Source of the DNA: CAZLYK01 sp964563495
GTDB lineage: Bacteria > Acidobacteriota > Blastocatellia > RBC074
Length of the DNA: 47,708 bases
NCBI GenBank assembly: GCA_964563495.1
Contig: CAZLYK010000030.1
Coordinates: 1-47,708, forward strand
Direction of reading: 5' to 3'
The translations under genes were made by a program, and so were the position numbers. Below the pieces are notes generated by a model that saw only the letters and a program-made list of their open reading frames with translations, did not search any database and was not told where the DNA came from. Shown in pieces: positions 34,936-44,458 of this stretch. The stretch's first letter is position 1. Each line of letters begins with the position of its first letter.

Positions 34936-36330
34936 TCACTTTGGGTTTCTTAAGTCTGAAACGGTTCTGGCGGCGGCCCAGCCGATTCCAAGCATGACGC
35001 TCCAGACCGGGGAGATGCTGACCTGGACCAGATAAAATACCGCGCCGATTAAAAAGATGGCCCATCCCAGATCCCACTCCTCCGATCCATTGGTCAAATG
35101 TTTTCTCCTGGAAAGCCACCGCAAGGCCGACCAGCATAAGATCATCTGCACAAACCAGAGAGCCAGTCCCAACGCGCCGCTGTTTGCGACCTCCAACAGG
35201 ATGCCGTGGAATGGGGGGCTGTTGACCCCCACGACGGGAGTCCAGATGGCGCTGTATAACCCCGGGGGCACGTAAAGCGATGCCGGCAGGGAAACCAGTC
35301 CCGGTCCTGTGCCGATCAGCGCGTAGAGCGGCTGGTCGATCATAAAGAGCAAGGCGCTGGCATCAAAAACGTCTAGCCGATATGCGATCTCCTGCCCCAA
35401 AGTGCCCGGCGGGATTCCCGCCAGTTTCATCCCCGGATCAATCCTCGCGCCGATAACCCCGGCGGCAGCTTCATACTGCGCAGGCCAGAAGACCGAGGCG
35501 GCGACAATTATCAGAAAAGCCGAGATGACCGAGAAGGCGATCGCCCATCGAGTGCGATTCGAGAAAAAGACCCAACCGGCCAGCAACCCGGCGACCAGCA
35601 AGGCGAGGGCGCTGGTTGAAGACGTCGCGAACAATGCCGCCAGGGTGATGATCACCATGATCGGCCATAAACGAAACAATTTGCCCTGACCGACCAGCAA
35701 GATCATCAATCCATAAGCGCAAGCCAGCCCCAACCCTCTGGGTTCGGCACTCAGCCCGTGCGCGCGCTCCGCCGTCAGCAAGGGGTTATCGAATCCGTTG
35801 ATTGCGTAAGCCAGATCGAATCCGGTGGCCAGATATAAAAACCCAGTCGCGGCGCTGATCACGGCTCCAAGGACTAACGATCGCGCCACTACGATTATCG
35901 CTCCGGGCTCTATAATCTGCCTCGCCACAAAAATCCCCAAAGCGAAGTCGCTCAGCAATCGAGCCGAATAGATCAGAGTGCGTCCGGGCGCGGTCAATGA
36001 AAAAGGGCGCATAAGCGTGCTGTCGGGCCATGGCCAGAGGAACCCAAAAGCGACCCCGAGCAGCATCAAATAGCCGTAATTGATCAGCCAGGTTTTGACC
36101 GGGCCCAGCTTCACCCAATTCGACAGATCAGCCATCGCCTTTGGAAGATAGATCAAACCAACGATCCGCCCCGCCGGCAAATTGGTCAGGAGAGAGGTGT
36201 CAAAGATCTGGACAAAGAGCGTTAGACAAACCCACCCAAGCAACGCTCTCTGCTGGTTGAGCTTGAACAGCACCAGCGGTACGGCCAGTGCGATCAAAAA
36301 CAGAATTAGTTCCCTGACATCCGTTTCCAT
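34936..36330 (-). CDS. O-antigen ligase/polymerase-like membrane protein (1)
   Basis: A 464-residue protein with about eleven predicted membrane segments (ELILFLIALAVPLVLFKL at the N-terminus; IMVIITLAALFATSSTSALA in the middle). A large periplasmic loop before the last segments (LIGTGPGLVSLPASLYVP) is typical of Wzy/WaaL-type proteins. It probably polymerises repeat units or ligates a glycan at the periplasmic face. The stop of this gene is 11 bases before the next start. Sequence is far from the second such protein in this cluster, so the two probably have different jobs. Confidence 0.8.
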   Translation of the reverse strand: METDVRELILFLIALAVPLVLFKLNQQRALLGWVCLTLFVQIFDTSLLTNLPAGRIVGLIYLPKAMADLSNWVKLGPVKTWLINYGYLMLLGVAFGFLWPWPDSTLMRPFSLTAPGRTLIYSARLLSDFALGIFVARQIIEPGAIIVVARSLVLGAVISAATGFLYLATGFDLAYAINGFDNPLLTAERAHGLSAEPRGLGLACAYGLMILLVGQGKLFRLWPIMVIITLAALFATSSTSALALLVAGLLAGWVFFSNRTRWAIAFSVISAFLIIVAASVFWPAQYEAAAGVIGARIDPGMKLAGIPPGTLGQEIAYRLDVFDASALLFMIDQPLYALIGTGPGLVSLPASLYVPPGLYSAIWTPVVGVNSPPFHGILLEVANSGALGLALWFVQMILCWSALRWLSRRKHLTNGSEEWDLGWAIFLIGAVFYLVQVSISPVWSVMLGIGWAAARTVSDLRNPK

Positions 36331-36352
36331 CGAGTTTACCTGCCGTTCAGAA

Positions 36353-37417
36353 TCACCGCGCCGCCTCCGGCGGCTCGCTGATTCTGAGGAGCATCTTCTT
36401 CAAACTTCTTTTAATGCCGCCGAGCGGCCCACCCTGATAGTTGTTCTTCTGCAGCACCTCGTCCGCCTCGACATTTCTCACCATAAACGGCGGGTGCTTT
36501 AAAGGAAATCTCATCTCCTCCAGCGGTAGATTGCTGAACCGGCTCCCGACGATCCTGCTCAAGAAAAGTCTGATCAAACGCAGATTCGATAATCCGCGGT
36601 AGACCGGACTCAGGTTGCGCAACACTGGATTTCGATTGAGTGCCTCGGAGATCATGGCATCGAGAGTCCTGGTGTGCGTAGCCTCGTCGCCAAATCCTAT
36701 ATTAGTGACCAGGTTGACTCCGGGGATAATGCTCAACCCGTCTTGAATCCAGCAGGCCAAAATCCATTGGTAGTCCCAGGTATGAGGTTGATCCAGATTA
36801 TGGACGCTTTGAAAGTTCTCGATCCAGTATCGAAGGGCTTGCCCCTCGCCGAGAATCTGTTTGAGCCATCCTGCTTCGATGACTTGAGGGAGGCATTTGA
36901 TCTTCAGGTCGTAATGCCGCCAGGCTCGTCGCCAGGAAGCCCAACCCCAGCAAAATGGATAACGGGAATAATGATAGCTGTCTGATTGCACGGCGCGGCC
37001 TAAGAGTAAGTTGGCGCCCGAAATGTGCATGACTCTCTGATCATCCCTGTATCTTTCGAGCAGTTCCTGACAAAACCGGAAGAAGCTCGGATGCGGCAAA
37101 CAATCGTCTTCCAGGAAAATTGCCTCGGGGACGTGATCGAAGACCCAGCCGAATCCCGCAGCCTCACCCAGCCCGCAGCCCTGATTGGTGTCTGAGAACC
37201 TGGTCAACACCTCGCAGGGCCAATCGACCTTCTCAATTATGGCACGGGCGGCGGCGCATTTTTCCGCGTCATCCGGCCGGTCCGGCCGTGGTCCATCTGC
37301 CGCGACAAAAAGCAGCGGGGGTCGCGCCCGGCGAATCGCCTCAAACACTTTCGCAGTCGTCTCCGGCCGGTTGAAGATGATCAAGGCAACCGGCGTCTTC
37401 AATACCCAGTCGATCAT
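36353..37417 (-). CDS. Glycosyltransferase, GT-A fold
   Basis: A 354-residue transferase. The N-terminus has TPVALIIFNRPETTAKVFEA, then LLFVAADGPR and the acidic metal-binding-like FLEDDCLPHPSFF (DxD-type). WGWASWRRAW is common in sugar transferases that build surface glycans. It starts within the last bases of the preceding gene (ATGA overlap), showing translational coupling. A C-terminal basic region (KHPPFM, KRSLKKMLLRI) may contact the membrane. Donor and acceptor are unknown. Confidence 0.82.
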   Translation of the reverse strand: MIDWVLKTPVALIIFNRPETTAKVFEAIRRARPPLLFVAADGPRPDRPDDAEKCAAARAIIEKVDWPCEVLTRFSDTNQGCGLGEAAGFGWVFDHVPEAIFLEDDCLPHPSFFRFCQELLERYRDDQRVMHISGANLLLGRAVQSDSYHYSRYPFCWGWASWRRAWRHYDLKIKCLPQVIEAGWLKQILGEGQALRYWIENFQSVHNLDQPHTWDYQWILACWIQDGLSIIPGVNLVTNIGFGDEATHTRTLDAMISEALNRNPVLRNLSPVYRGLSNLRLIRLFLSRIVGSRFSNLPLEEMRFPLKHPPFMVRNVEADEVLQKNNYQGGPLGGIKRSLKKMLLRISEPPEAAR

Positions 37418-38235
37418 GATCTTTTATCGGCCAAGAGACGGCATCGCAATTTCAGGAAGAGGTAAGAGAGCGGCGCATCGAGGGCTACGCGGATCAACCG
37501 CCGCCATCGCAGCCGGCGGCGGGCGAAGGTCTTCGATCCCCTGACCGGGAAGAGATGGCCGTAACGCTTAAAGAGAAGCTCTTTGTCGGCCTGGCCTGTG
37601 GCCGGATCGGTGGCGGTCTTCGCCTCGCCGTGCAGCCTGAACATCCCCAGATGCTGCCGCAATCGCTTGAACCGGCCGACCAGCAATAAACGAATGATGA
37701 AGTCCCAATCCATGGCGAAATCCAGCGTCTCATCGATCAAACCGACACGGTCCATCAGCCGGCGACGCCAGAACAACCCCTGCTGGTGAATATCGAGCGC
37801 GACGTGAACGGTATAAAACGGATCGGGTTCACCCGGCCAGATCGCGTCGATGACGCGATCACGGCTATCGATCAGATATATTCCTCCATACCAAACGTCA
37901 GCCTGAGGGTCTTCCCGGAAAGCTTCGGCCACTCTCATCAACGCGCCCGGGCAATACAGATCATCAGAGTTGAGCCAGCCAACTATCTCACCGGTGGCTT
38001 TGGCAAAGCCCTTGTTGAGCGCGTCTGATTGTCCACGGTCGGGCTCACTCACCCAATATGCCAGCCGATCCTGGTATTTTTTGATGATCTCCAAACTGCC
38101 GTCATTGCTCCCCCCGTCGATGACAATGTATTCGAGATCGGGATAGTTTTGACCGATCACGCTGAGAATGGTGCGTTCGATAAACTCCGCCTGGTTAAAC
38201 GATGGGGTGACAATGGAGATCCTGGGTAAAGACAT
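37414..38235 (-). CDS. Glycosyltransferase family 2
   Basis: A 273-residue GT-A transferase with the standard family-2 opening RISIVTPSFNQAEFIERTI, YIVIDGGSNDGSLEII, EPDRGQSDALNKGFAKATGE, and the metal-binding LNSDDLY motif. A basic C-terminal end follows. It overlaps the next gene by 4 bases. It lies 14 bases after the DegT-family aminotransferase gene, so the encoded steps probably share a pathway. Confidence 0.93.
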   Translation of the reverse strand: MSLPRISIVTPSFNQAEFIERTILSVIGQNYPDLEYIVIDGGSNDGSLEIIKKYQDRLAYWVSEPDRGQSDALNKGFAKATGEIVGWLNSDDLYCPGALMRVAEAFREDPQADVWYGGIYLIDSRDRVIDAIWPGEPDPFYTVHVALDIHQQGLFWRRRLMDRVGLIDETLDFAMDWDFIIRLLLVGRFKRLRQHLGMFRLHGEAKTATDPATGQADKELLFKRYGHLFPVRGSKTFARRRLRWRRLIRVALDAPLSYLFLKLRCRLLADKRS

Positions 38236-38249
38236 ACAAACTCGTCTTC

Positions 38250-39368
38250 TTACTTTCCGGTCCGGTAGAAATCGGCGATCCGGCTGACTACGTATCGCTG
38301 CATCTCGGGCGTCAGTTCAGGATAGATCGGCAAAGAGAGGCACTCGCGGGCAGCCCGCTCAGTCTCCGGGAGGTCGCCCGGCCGGTATCCGAGGAATTTA
38401 AAGCATTCCTGAAGGTGCAAAGGCACGGGATAGTAGACCTCCGTGCCGACGCCGGAATCCTGCAGATGTTTCTTGAGCTCATCGCGATGAGCACAGCGGA
38501 TCGTGTATTGATGGAAGATGTGCCGGCCATACGGGTGGGCTCTGGGGGTGGCGACCGCTTCCAGTCCGGCCTCGGTGAAGAGCTCGTCGTAGCGCGCGGC
38601 GTTGGCCCGGCGCGCCTCAGTCCATCGATCGAGATATTTCAGCTTGACTCTGAGCACTGCCGCCTGGAGCGCGTCGAGCCGGCTGTTGATGCCGACCAGT
38701 TGATGGTAGTACCTGGGCTCCATTCCGTGGACGCGCAGAATGCGCAGCTTCGCCGCCAGCCGATCATCCTCGGTCGTGATCAAACCGCCGTCACCCGCTC
38801 CACCCAGATTCTTGGTGGGGAAGAAACTGAAGCAGCCGATCGCGCCGATCGTGCCCGCGCTGCGACCCTCAAACTCCGCGCCGATCGCCTGAGCCGCATC
38901 CTCGACAATTGAGAGATTGTGTTTATCCGCGATCTCCGAAATCACGTCCATCCGCGCGCATTGGCCGTATAGGTGAACCGGCAGGATGGCTTTGGTCCGC
39001 GGTGTCACGGCGTTTTCGATCAGAGCGAGATCAAGATTGAAATCACCCGGGTCGATATCGAGATAGACGGGCTTGGCGCCGAGTCGCGTGATTGCGCTGG
39101 TGGTCGCGAAGAAGGTGTATGCGGTCGTAATTACCTCGTCTCCCTCGTCTATACCCAGCGCCATGAGCGCCAGTAACAAGGCGTCTGAACCGGAAGCGCA
39201 CCCGATCGCGTGCCTGGCGCGGCAATACTCGGCCGTCTCGCGCTCGAACTCTTCGACTTCCACGCCCATGATGAACTGCTGGCGATCGAAAACCCCGGTC
39301 ACCGCCGCCATGACCTCTTCGCGTATCGTCTGGTGCTGTGCAACCAAATCAAGCAATGGTACTTTCAT
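38250..39368 (-). CDS. DegT/DnrJ/EryC1/StrS-family sugar aminotransferase
   Basis: A 372-residue PLP enzyme that typically makes amino sugars (for example 3- or 4-amino-deoxyhexoses) on nucleotide carriers. Visible are HAIGCASGSDALLLALMALG, TAYTFFATTSAITRLGAKP, VEDAAQAIGAEFEGRSAG, and the Schiff-base lysine in FSFFPTKNLGGAGDGG, then GINSRLDALQAAVLRVKL. I chose ATG 39368 (MKVPLLDLVAQ), the typical N-terminus; its ATG overlaps the preceding stop (ATGA). Its presence predicts an amino sugar in the exopolysaccharide. Confidence 0.95.
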   Translation of the reverse strand: MKVPLLDLVAQHQTIREEVMAAVTGVFDRQQFIMGVEVEEFERETAEYCRARHAIGCASGSDALLLALMALGIDEGDEVITTAYTFFATTSAITRLGAKPVYLDIDPGDFNLDLALIENAVTPRTKAILPVHLYGQCARMDVISEIADKHNLSIVEDAAQAIGAEFEGRSAGTIGAIGCFSFFPTKNLGGAGDGGLITTEDDRLAAKLRILRVHGMEPRYYHQLVGINSRLDALQAAVLRVKLKYLDRWTEARRANAARYDELFTEAGLEAVATPRAHPYGRHIFHQYTIRCAHRDELKKHLQDSGVGTEVYYPVPLHLQECFKFLGYRPGDLPETERAARECLSLPIYPELTPEMQRYVVSRIADFYRTGK

Positions 39369-40681
39369 GGGTTTAAACGTTCCTTTGTCACATCGGTCGA
39401 AGTCGCGAGGGCGACTGCAAATAGAGATAGTAACGCGTTGGCGGTGATCTGCAAATTGAAGTCGAAGAAACTGTGGACCAGCATGCCGATGATTGAGATG
39501 TATCCCCCGACGATCAGCGCTCGATCCCGGCCCCGCAGGTTGTCGAGCCGGCGGCCCTGCCCGCGCGCCGCGCGAAAAATCATGGACAAAAACCACAACC
39601 CGGTCAGCCCTCCGATCAGACCGGCGTCGGTGAGCAATTGGAGGTAGTCGTTGTGCGCCTGCTCCAACCGCTCATACCGGGCTGACGACCGGCCATATGA
39701 CGGATAGATCGCCGGAAACGCGCCCAGTCCGACCCCGGCCCACGGATGATCCAGGAACATTCGCCACGAAGCCCGCCAATATTCTGTCCGTGTGGCAACC
39801 GAAAATTCCTGACGGCCTTCTCTGATCGTGCCGAAGCGATCGACCAACGGGTCATAACCGATCCACAAGGTCAGCGCCAGGATGGCGAGCAGGCTTGAAG
39901 CAATGAGCAGTTTGTTGGTTCGGATAGCGCGCGGCTCGTCGTCGTTTTCCCGTCCTCTACGGCTCAGCCGGATGAACGCCATGAAAGCCAGCGACTGAAC
40001 CCCGATCGTCAACATCCCGCCTCGAGAGAGCGAAAAGACCGCGGCCACAATCATGATCACCACGCTGAAGAGCCAGATCAGCCGCTCTTCGATCTCGATC
40101 CGGCTGAATAGCAGATAGGCAAACGGGAGCGGCCAGATCAGTTCGATCATCCCGGCAAAGTGGTTGTAATTCCCGTAAGGACCGTACGGCGCGATGTAGG
40201 GAGAGACCGGCCGAAACCAGTACATTTTTCCGTTGTAGGTCAATCGCTGGACGACCGCAAAAATCGAGACTGCAAACCCAAAGACGGTGAGCCCGATCAG
40301 CGTCAGCCGGCGTCGCCCGGGATGGCGCAACACCCGCAGCGCCGCCGCAAAGTAGATGGTCAGCGCCAATAATTTGATCGCCGATTCGCACGTGGCGTGC
40401 GGGTCGAGCGACAAGGTCTCGGCGCCGATCAGATTGATCGCCGGGATTTCCGGGTCAGAGGCCGCGACGGTAGAACCGAATCGAATGACCTGAACGACTG
40501 CCAGCAGGAGAAGAGCCAGCAGCGGAAGGGCGAGTCGCAGTATTCTCCAATCACCTTCTCCTGAGATTGTCCATCTCAGCGCCATCAATACCAGGAGCAG
40601 GAGTGCGTTCAATTCAAAGACTGCAACCGACCACGGTTCAACCGTGCCGAAGGCCAGCACTGACAAGACGATCGACGCCAT
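39365..40681 (-). CDS. O-antigen ligase-family membrane protein (2)
   Basis: A protein of about 438 residues with around ten membrane segments. The Wzy_C-type periplasmic region is clear: RMFLDHPWAGVGLGAFPAIY, then EQAHNDYLQLLTDAGLIGGL. The frame runs upstream through a family-A repeat arm (giving RIDRINRIVAGLNG); I prefer the internal ATG at 40681 (MASIVLSVLAF), although its ribosome site is weak. The end overlaps the DegT-family gene by 4 bases. Likely polymerase or ligase of the exopolysaccharide. Confidence 0.88.
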   Translation of the reverse strand: MASIVLSVLAFGTVEPWSVAVFELNALLLLVLMALRWTISGEGDWRILRLALPLLALLLLAVVQVIRFGSTVAASDPEIPAINLIGAETLSLDPHATCESAIKLLALTIYFAAALRVLRHPGRRRLTLIGLTVFGFAVSIFAVVQRLTYNGKMYWFRPVSPYIAPYGPYGNYNHFAGMIELIWPLPFAYLLFSRIEIEERLIWLFSVVIMIVAAVFSLSRGGMLTIGVQSLAFMAFIRLSRRGRENDDEPRAIRTNKLLIASSLLAILALTLWIGYDPLVDRFGTIREGRQEFSVATRTEYWRASWRMFLDHPWAGVGLGAFPAIYPSYGRSSARYERLEQAHNDYLQLLTDAGLIGGLTGLWFLSMIFRAARGQGRRLDNLRGRDRALIVGGYISIIGMLVHSFFDFNLQITANALLSLFAVALATSTDVTKERLNP

Positions 40682-40714
40682 CAGATCGGCAAAAATGAAA
40701 CTCTCGATAGTCCC

Positions 40715-40754
40715 GTTTAATCCTGCAACAATCCTGTTAATCCTGTCTATTCTC
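40715..40754. repeat. Single arm of family-A repeat at the TPR/CBM gene stop
   Basis: TTTAATCCTGCAACAATCCTG then TTAATCCTGTCTATTC. Read on the minus strand it encodes the last four residues NRQD and the TAA stop of the preceding gene. It also lies in the upstream frame of the O-antigen ligase-family gene. Confidence 0.8.
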
Positions 40755-42080
40755 CTCACGGTTGAGCTTGAAATCATCGAACCAGACCTCTGTTATCCTT
40801 TCAGGGTCGATTATCCTGATCTGCGGGCAGCGCATAATCAGGCGCAGCCCTCTGGTCTCGGCCGGCGTGGCGAAGACGGCTCTGAGCTCGGCCCAATCGC
40901 CGGTCCCACCGGTTACGGCAAGGCGAATGGCGAGGCGCGAGGGCTGTTGCGGGTCTGTCAGCTCGACCAATGGGGCTTGACCGGGCGAGGTGGAGACATT
41001 TTTCGTTTTGACATAAAAGCTCAAGCGATAAACCCGCGACGGTTCGACGGCAACCAATTGCGAAACTTCCTCAAATTCCGATCGCATGGGAGCAACAAAA
41101 CTCAGGTGCAGAGCGTAATCGCCTGAGCGTCGAACCGAGCCGGTGCGCCTGACCCGGACTTCCGGGTGCTGGCGCACGATCCAATCAAAACCGGTCTGGA
41201 ATTCCGCCAGTAAGGGATAGTCCTCGCTCATCGGTCTTTGCTCAAACCCGGGATTGGTGATGAGATTGGCCGGACCGCCCGGATCAGAAGCAGAGGCGCC
41301 GGAACCCCCGGCAATCTTCTCCCAGACGACCCGCATCTCTGCGTACCGGTTCTTCGATTGGAGCTCGCGCAGGGTATCAAATCCGGCGCTGCGATAGGAG
41401 TCGACCTCTTCGGCCGGAAGTCGTCGCCATATCTCCATGGCCGGCTCGACCATATTCCGAGCAGCCAGGAAGGCGGCCAGATGAGATTGAGAGAAGCTGT
41501 CTGGCGGCGTCATCCCCGACAAGCGCTGCGGATCTTCGCCGAGCATGCCGGTCAATGTGCTGAGAGCATTAAGCAGCGCATTTTGATCAGGCCTCTGCCT
41601 CCCTACCCCGGCCGACCCGCCCGATAAGGCAATTGCCTCACGGAAATCGATCAAAGCCTGATCCAGCTTTCCCGCTCGCAGCCTGAAGTTGGCCAGGGCC
41701 CAGCGTGTTTCAAAATATCCGGGCGCCAGCCGGCGAGCGCGCTCCAGAGCGATTTCCGCACGCCGGACTTCCCCGGTATTTTCGTAGGCCCTTCCCAGTT
41801 CCAACCAGAATCGATAATCGCGCGGTGAGGTCTGAACAGCCCTTTCCAATTCGGCAATCGCTTCCCGGGGCCGCGGCGGCTCGGAGCGATAGAGCAGATA
41901 TTTCCCGCGTGCGGCGATCACTTCCGGGTTGCCGGGAGCAAAACGAGCGGCGGCTTCACGGCTGGCTTGATCCTGCCCGAAAGCGATCAACGAGACTGCC
42001 AGAAAATTTCTGACCACATAATTCCCCACCCAGACCGCGAAGATAATTACGGTGATCAGTACCGGAAGGCGTTTTAGCAT
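40737..42080 (-). CDS. Membrane-anchored TPR protein with a carbohydrate-binding-like C-terminus
   Basis: A 447-residue protein. One N-terminal membrane segment (about 6-25), then TPR-like helices (about 35-170; YRFWLELGRAYENTGEVRRA, RWALANFRLRAGKLDQALID). A linker (about 200-270) leads to a beta-sandwich (about 275-440; NLITNPGFEQRPMSEDYP, RRSGDYALHLSFVAPM, YRLSFYVKTKNVST, EVWFDDFKL) that resembles CBM4/9-like carbohydrate-binding modules. It sits between the autokinase and an O-antigen ligase-family gene, so it may organise glycan assembly in the periplasm. The C-terminal NRQD and TAA stop come from a family-A repeat arm. Confidence 0.78.
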   Translation of the reverse strand: MLKRLPVLITVIIFAVWVGNYVVRNFLAVSLIAFGQDQASREAAARFAPGNPEVIAARGKYLLYRSEPPRPREAIAELERAVQTSPRDYRFWLELGRAYENTGEVRRAEIALERARRLAPGYFETRWALANFRLRAGKLDQALIDFREAIALSGGSAGVGRQRPDQNALLNALSTLTGMLGEDPQRLSGMTPPDSFSQSHLAAFLAARNMVEPAMEIWRRLPAEEVDSYRSAGFDTLRELQSKNRYAEMRVVWEKIAGGSGASASDPGGPANLITNPGFEQRPMSEDYPLLAEFQTGFDWIVRQHPEVRVRRTGSVRRSGDYALHLSFVAPMRSEFEEVSQLVAVEPSRVYRLSFYVKTKNVSTSPGQAPLVELTDPQQPSRLAIRLAVTGGTGDWAELRAVFATPAETRGLRLIMRCPQIRIIDPERITEVWFDDFKLNREENRQD

Positions 42081-42092
42081 GATCGAAGGGTG

Positions 42093-42172
42093 AAATAGAC
42101 AGACTTGATGCAGGAATAGACAAGATAGGTCTTGTCTGTTCCTGCAAAAATCCCGTCAATCCTGTCTATTCT
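42093..42172. repeat. Palindromic repeat (family A), arms partly diverged
   Basis: Left arm AAATAGACAGACTTGATGCAG, then GAATAGACAAGA; right arm TCTTGTCTGTTCCTGCAAAA, then GTCAATCCTGTCTATT. It lies within the cluster between the autokinase and the TPR/CBM gene. Confidence 0.8.
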
Positions 42173-42174
42173 TC

Positions 42175-44421
42175 TCACTCACTCTCGGCATAGTTATGCA
42201 GATAGGACGATTTGTAGTTGTAGTAATAGCTTTCTGCGTTGAGATCGACGCAATTGAGCACGACCCCGAAGATCTTGGCGTTGACATCGAGGAGCGCCTG
42301 TTTGGCGCGCATGACTGCCTCGCGCGGGGTATGCCTGCCTTTGACGACGATCACGACTCCATCGACGAATGGCGAGATGATCAAGGCATCGGTCACGTGC
42401 ATGACGGGCGGCGAGTCGATGACGATATGATCGAAAAGGTCGAGCAGATCAGAGAGCAGGATGCGGAGCTTGATCGAGCTGAGCAGTTCGGACGGATTCG
42501 GCGGGACAGGCCCGGCCGGCAGAACATAGAGGTTCGGGATTTCGTGCTCCTGAATCACGGTGTCGAATTTGATATCGCGCGAAAGATAGGTCGAGAGGCC
42601 GAATTCGTTCTTGACGTTGAGGATCTTATGGCAGCGCGGGCGGCGCATATCGGCGTCGAGCACGAGTACTCGCGCTCCGGTTTGCGCCAGTGAGATGGCG
42701 GTGTTGGCGACAATCGTCGTCTTGCCTTCGGCAGGATGGCTGCTCGTGATGAGCATAGTGCGCGGTGCGTGCTCGGCCGAAGAGAGCAGGAGCGATGTCC
42801 TCAGGGCGCGATAGGACTCGGCGAACGACGACAAAGGCTCGTGCCCCGAAACCAGTTCATTGTTCACCGGGTTCAACGAAAGGCTCTTCCTGCTCGATCC
42901 ATTCAGGTTGCCGAGCATCCTGTTCTTGGCCAGGCTCTGCAGCGAGGGAATCGCACCAAGCGTCGGCAGCTGCACGATCTTTTCGACATCTTCGGCGGAA
43001 TTGACCGTGTTGTTGAGATACTCAAGGAAGAACGCCAACCCGACTCCCAAAGCCAGTCCGATGATCAGGCTGAGGCCGATATTGAGCATCTTGTTCGGCT
43101 TGACCGGAGAGATCGGTACTTCGGCTGCCTGGACGATGCGAATGTTCGACGGGCGAAAATCGCTCTCGACTTCGGCCTGGCGCAACCGCTGCAGCAGGTC
43201 ATCGAAATTCTTGCGATCGGTCTCGATCTTACCCTTGATCAGGTTGGCTTCGGCAGCTTCACGATTGAGCTGAATCGCCTCGCCCTTCGATTGGGAGAGG
43301 GTGAGCCTGAGATCCTCTTCGCGTTTGCGCGCCACCTGGAACTGCGTCTCGATATTTTTAACGATCCTGGCCTTCGCTTCCGCCAGCTGGGCCTCAAGTT
43401 GCTTGACCTGCTCCTGAACCTGTTTTACAGCCGGGTAATTCGGCTGGTATTTTGCGGAAAGGTTGGCGGCCTCCTGCTTCTGGCGGCTCAACTCACGACT
43501 CAGGGCCTGGACTGTCTGATCGTTGAGAACGGGTGGCAGCTCATCGGCGGGGACTTCCCGGCTTCGCTGGAAGAGGGCTTCGGCCGTGCGCCGCTCATTC
43601 TGGACCTCGGCGAACTGCCGATTGAGCTCTTCGGTCCGCTGGATCGTGATATTGCCCTTATCATCGAGCGAAATAATTTTGTGATCGCTCAAATATTGCT
43701 GATAAGCCGACTCGGACTTGCGCAGCTCGGTCTCGGCATCTTTGACGCGCTTGCTCAGAAAATCTTTGGTGTCGCCGACTCCCTGGAGCCGGCCCTCCAT
43801 CGTCCAGGCTCTGTACTCGCCGGCCATGGCATTGGCGACATCGGCGGCGAGCTTTGGATTGTACGCGTCGAATGAAATGGTCGCGATCCGCGTCTGGCGC
43901 CCGACCGATACTCCGTACCGCCGCTGGAAAGCGTTGACCATCCGCACGTCGCGTTCGTTGTCGGTCAGGTTCTCCACCGTCTTGGGCTTGAACTCATCGT
44001 TCTCCATCAGATTCAACCGCTGGATGACGCGGCGCGAGAGATCGCGACTGTTGAGAATATCGATCTGAGTCTGGAGGTATAGAGGATTGAAGAGGTTGGC
44101 CGTTTCAACCTCCATAATCCTCTGACCGGCGAGCACGCGTTCGGTCTCTTTGCCGATCTCGATCTTGACCTCGGCGCGATAGACGGGGCGGGTGAGCAGA
44201 GTACCTATCGTCACGATCGTGGTGATCACGAGCAGCGTGGTCAGGATAATCCATTTGTGGCGTCTTAGTGTGCGCCAGTATTCGCGGACAGAATTCTTTT
44301 CGATCTCGATCGCCGGATACCGGCTGTACATTGGATAACCATATCCACCCGACCTTTTGAGATCCTTGCCGGGTTGCGGTTGGTTGGTAAGCGCAGTTTG
44401 ATTATCGTCGTAAATCTTCAT
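42175..44421 (-). CDS. Polysaccharide co-polymerase / tyrosine autokinase (Wzc-type BY-kinase)
   Basis: A 748-residue membrane protein. First membrane segment about 55-78; Wzz domain; a long coiled coil (about 200-420); second membrane segment preceded by a Pro-rich VPISPVKPNK motif (about 435-475). The C-terminal kinase domain has Walker A SSHPAEGKTTIVAN, Walker A' VLVLDADMRRPR, Walker B IVIDSPPV. The C-terminal tyrosine cluster (AESYYYNYKSSYLHNYAESE) has six Tyr, which are the autophosphorylation sites. It regulates polysaccharide chain length and export together with the Wza protein encoded next to it. Confidence 0.95.
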   Translation of the reverse strand: MKIYDDNQTALTNQPQPGKDLKRSGGYGYPMYSRYPAIEIEKNSVREYWRTLRRHKWIILTTLLVITTIVTIGTLLTRPVYRAEVKIEIGKETERVLAGQRIMEVETANLFNPLYLQTQIDILNSRDLSRRVIQRLNLMENDEFKPKTVENLTDNERDVRMVNAFQRRYGVSVGRQTRIATISFDAYNPKLAADVANAMAGEYRAWTMEGRLQGVGDTKDFLSKRVKDAETELRKSESAYQQYLSDHKIISLDDKGNITIQRTEELNRQFAEVQNERRTAEALFQRSREVPADELPPVLNDQTVQALSRELSRQKQEAANLSAKYQPNYPAVKQVQEQVKQLEAQLAEAKARIVKNIETQFQVARKREEDLRLTLSQSKGEAIQLNREAAEANLIKGKIETDRKNFDDLLQRLRQAEVESDFRPSNIRIVQAAEVPISPVKPNKMLNIGLSLIIGLALGVGLAFFLEYLNNTVNSAEDVEKIVQLPTLGAIPSLQSLAKNRMLGNLNGSSRKSLSLNPVNNELVSGHEPLSSFAESYRALRTSLLLSSAEHAPRTMLITSSHPAEGKTTIVANTAISLAQTGARVLVLDADMRRPRCHKILNVKNEFGLSTYLSRDIKFDTVIQEHEIPNLYVLPAGPVPPNPSELLSSIKLRILLSDLLDLFDHIVIDSPPVMHVTDALIISPFVDGVVIVVKGRHTPREAVMRAKQALLDVNAKIFGVVLNCVDLNAESYYYNYKSSYLHNYAESE

Positions 44422-44458
44422 GGGATTGGTCAGTGGGCATCGCGAGCCGGAAACAGGC

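Noticed and set aside
42736..43875. A 379-residue open frame antisense to the tyrosine autokinase gene
   Set aside because: Shadow of the autokinase coding strand; no recognisable domain or ribosome site.
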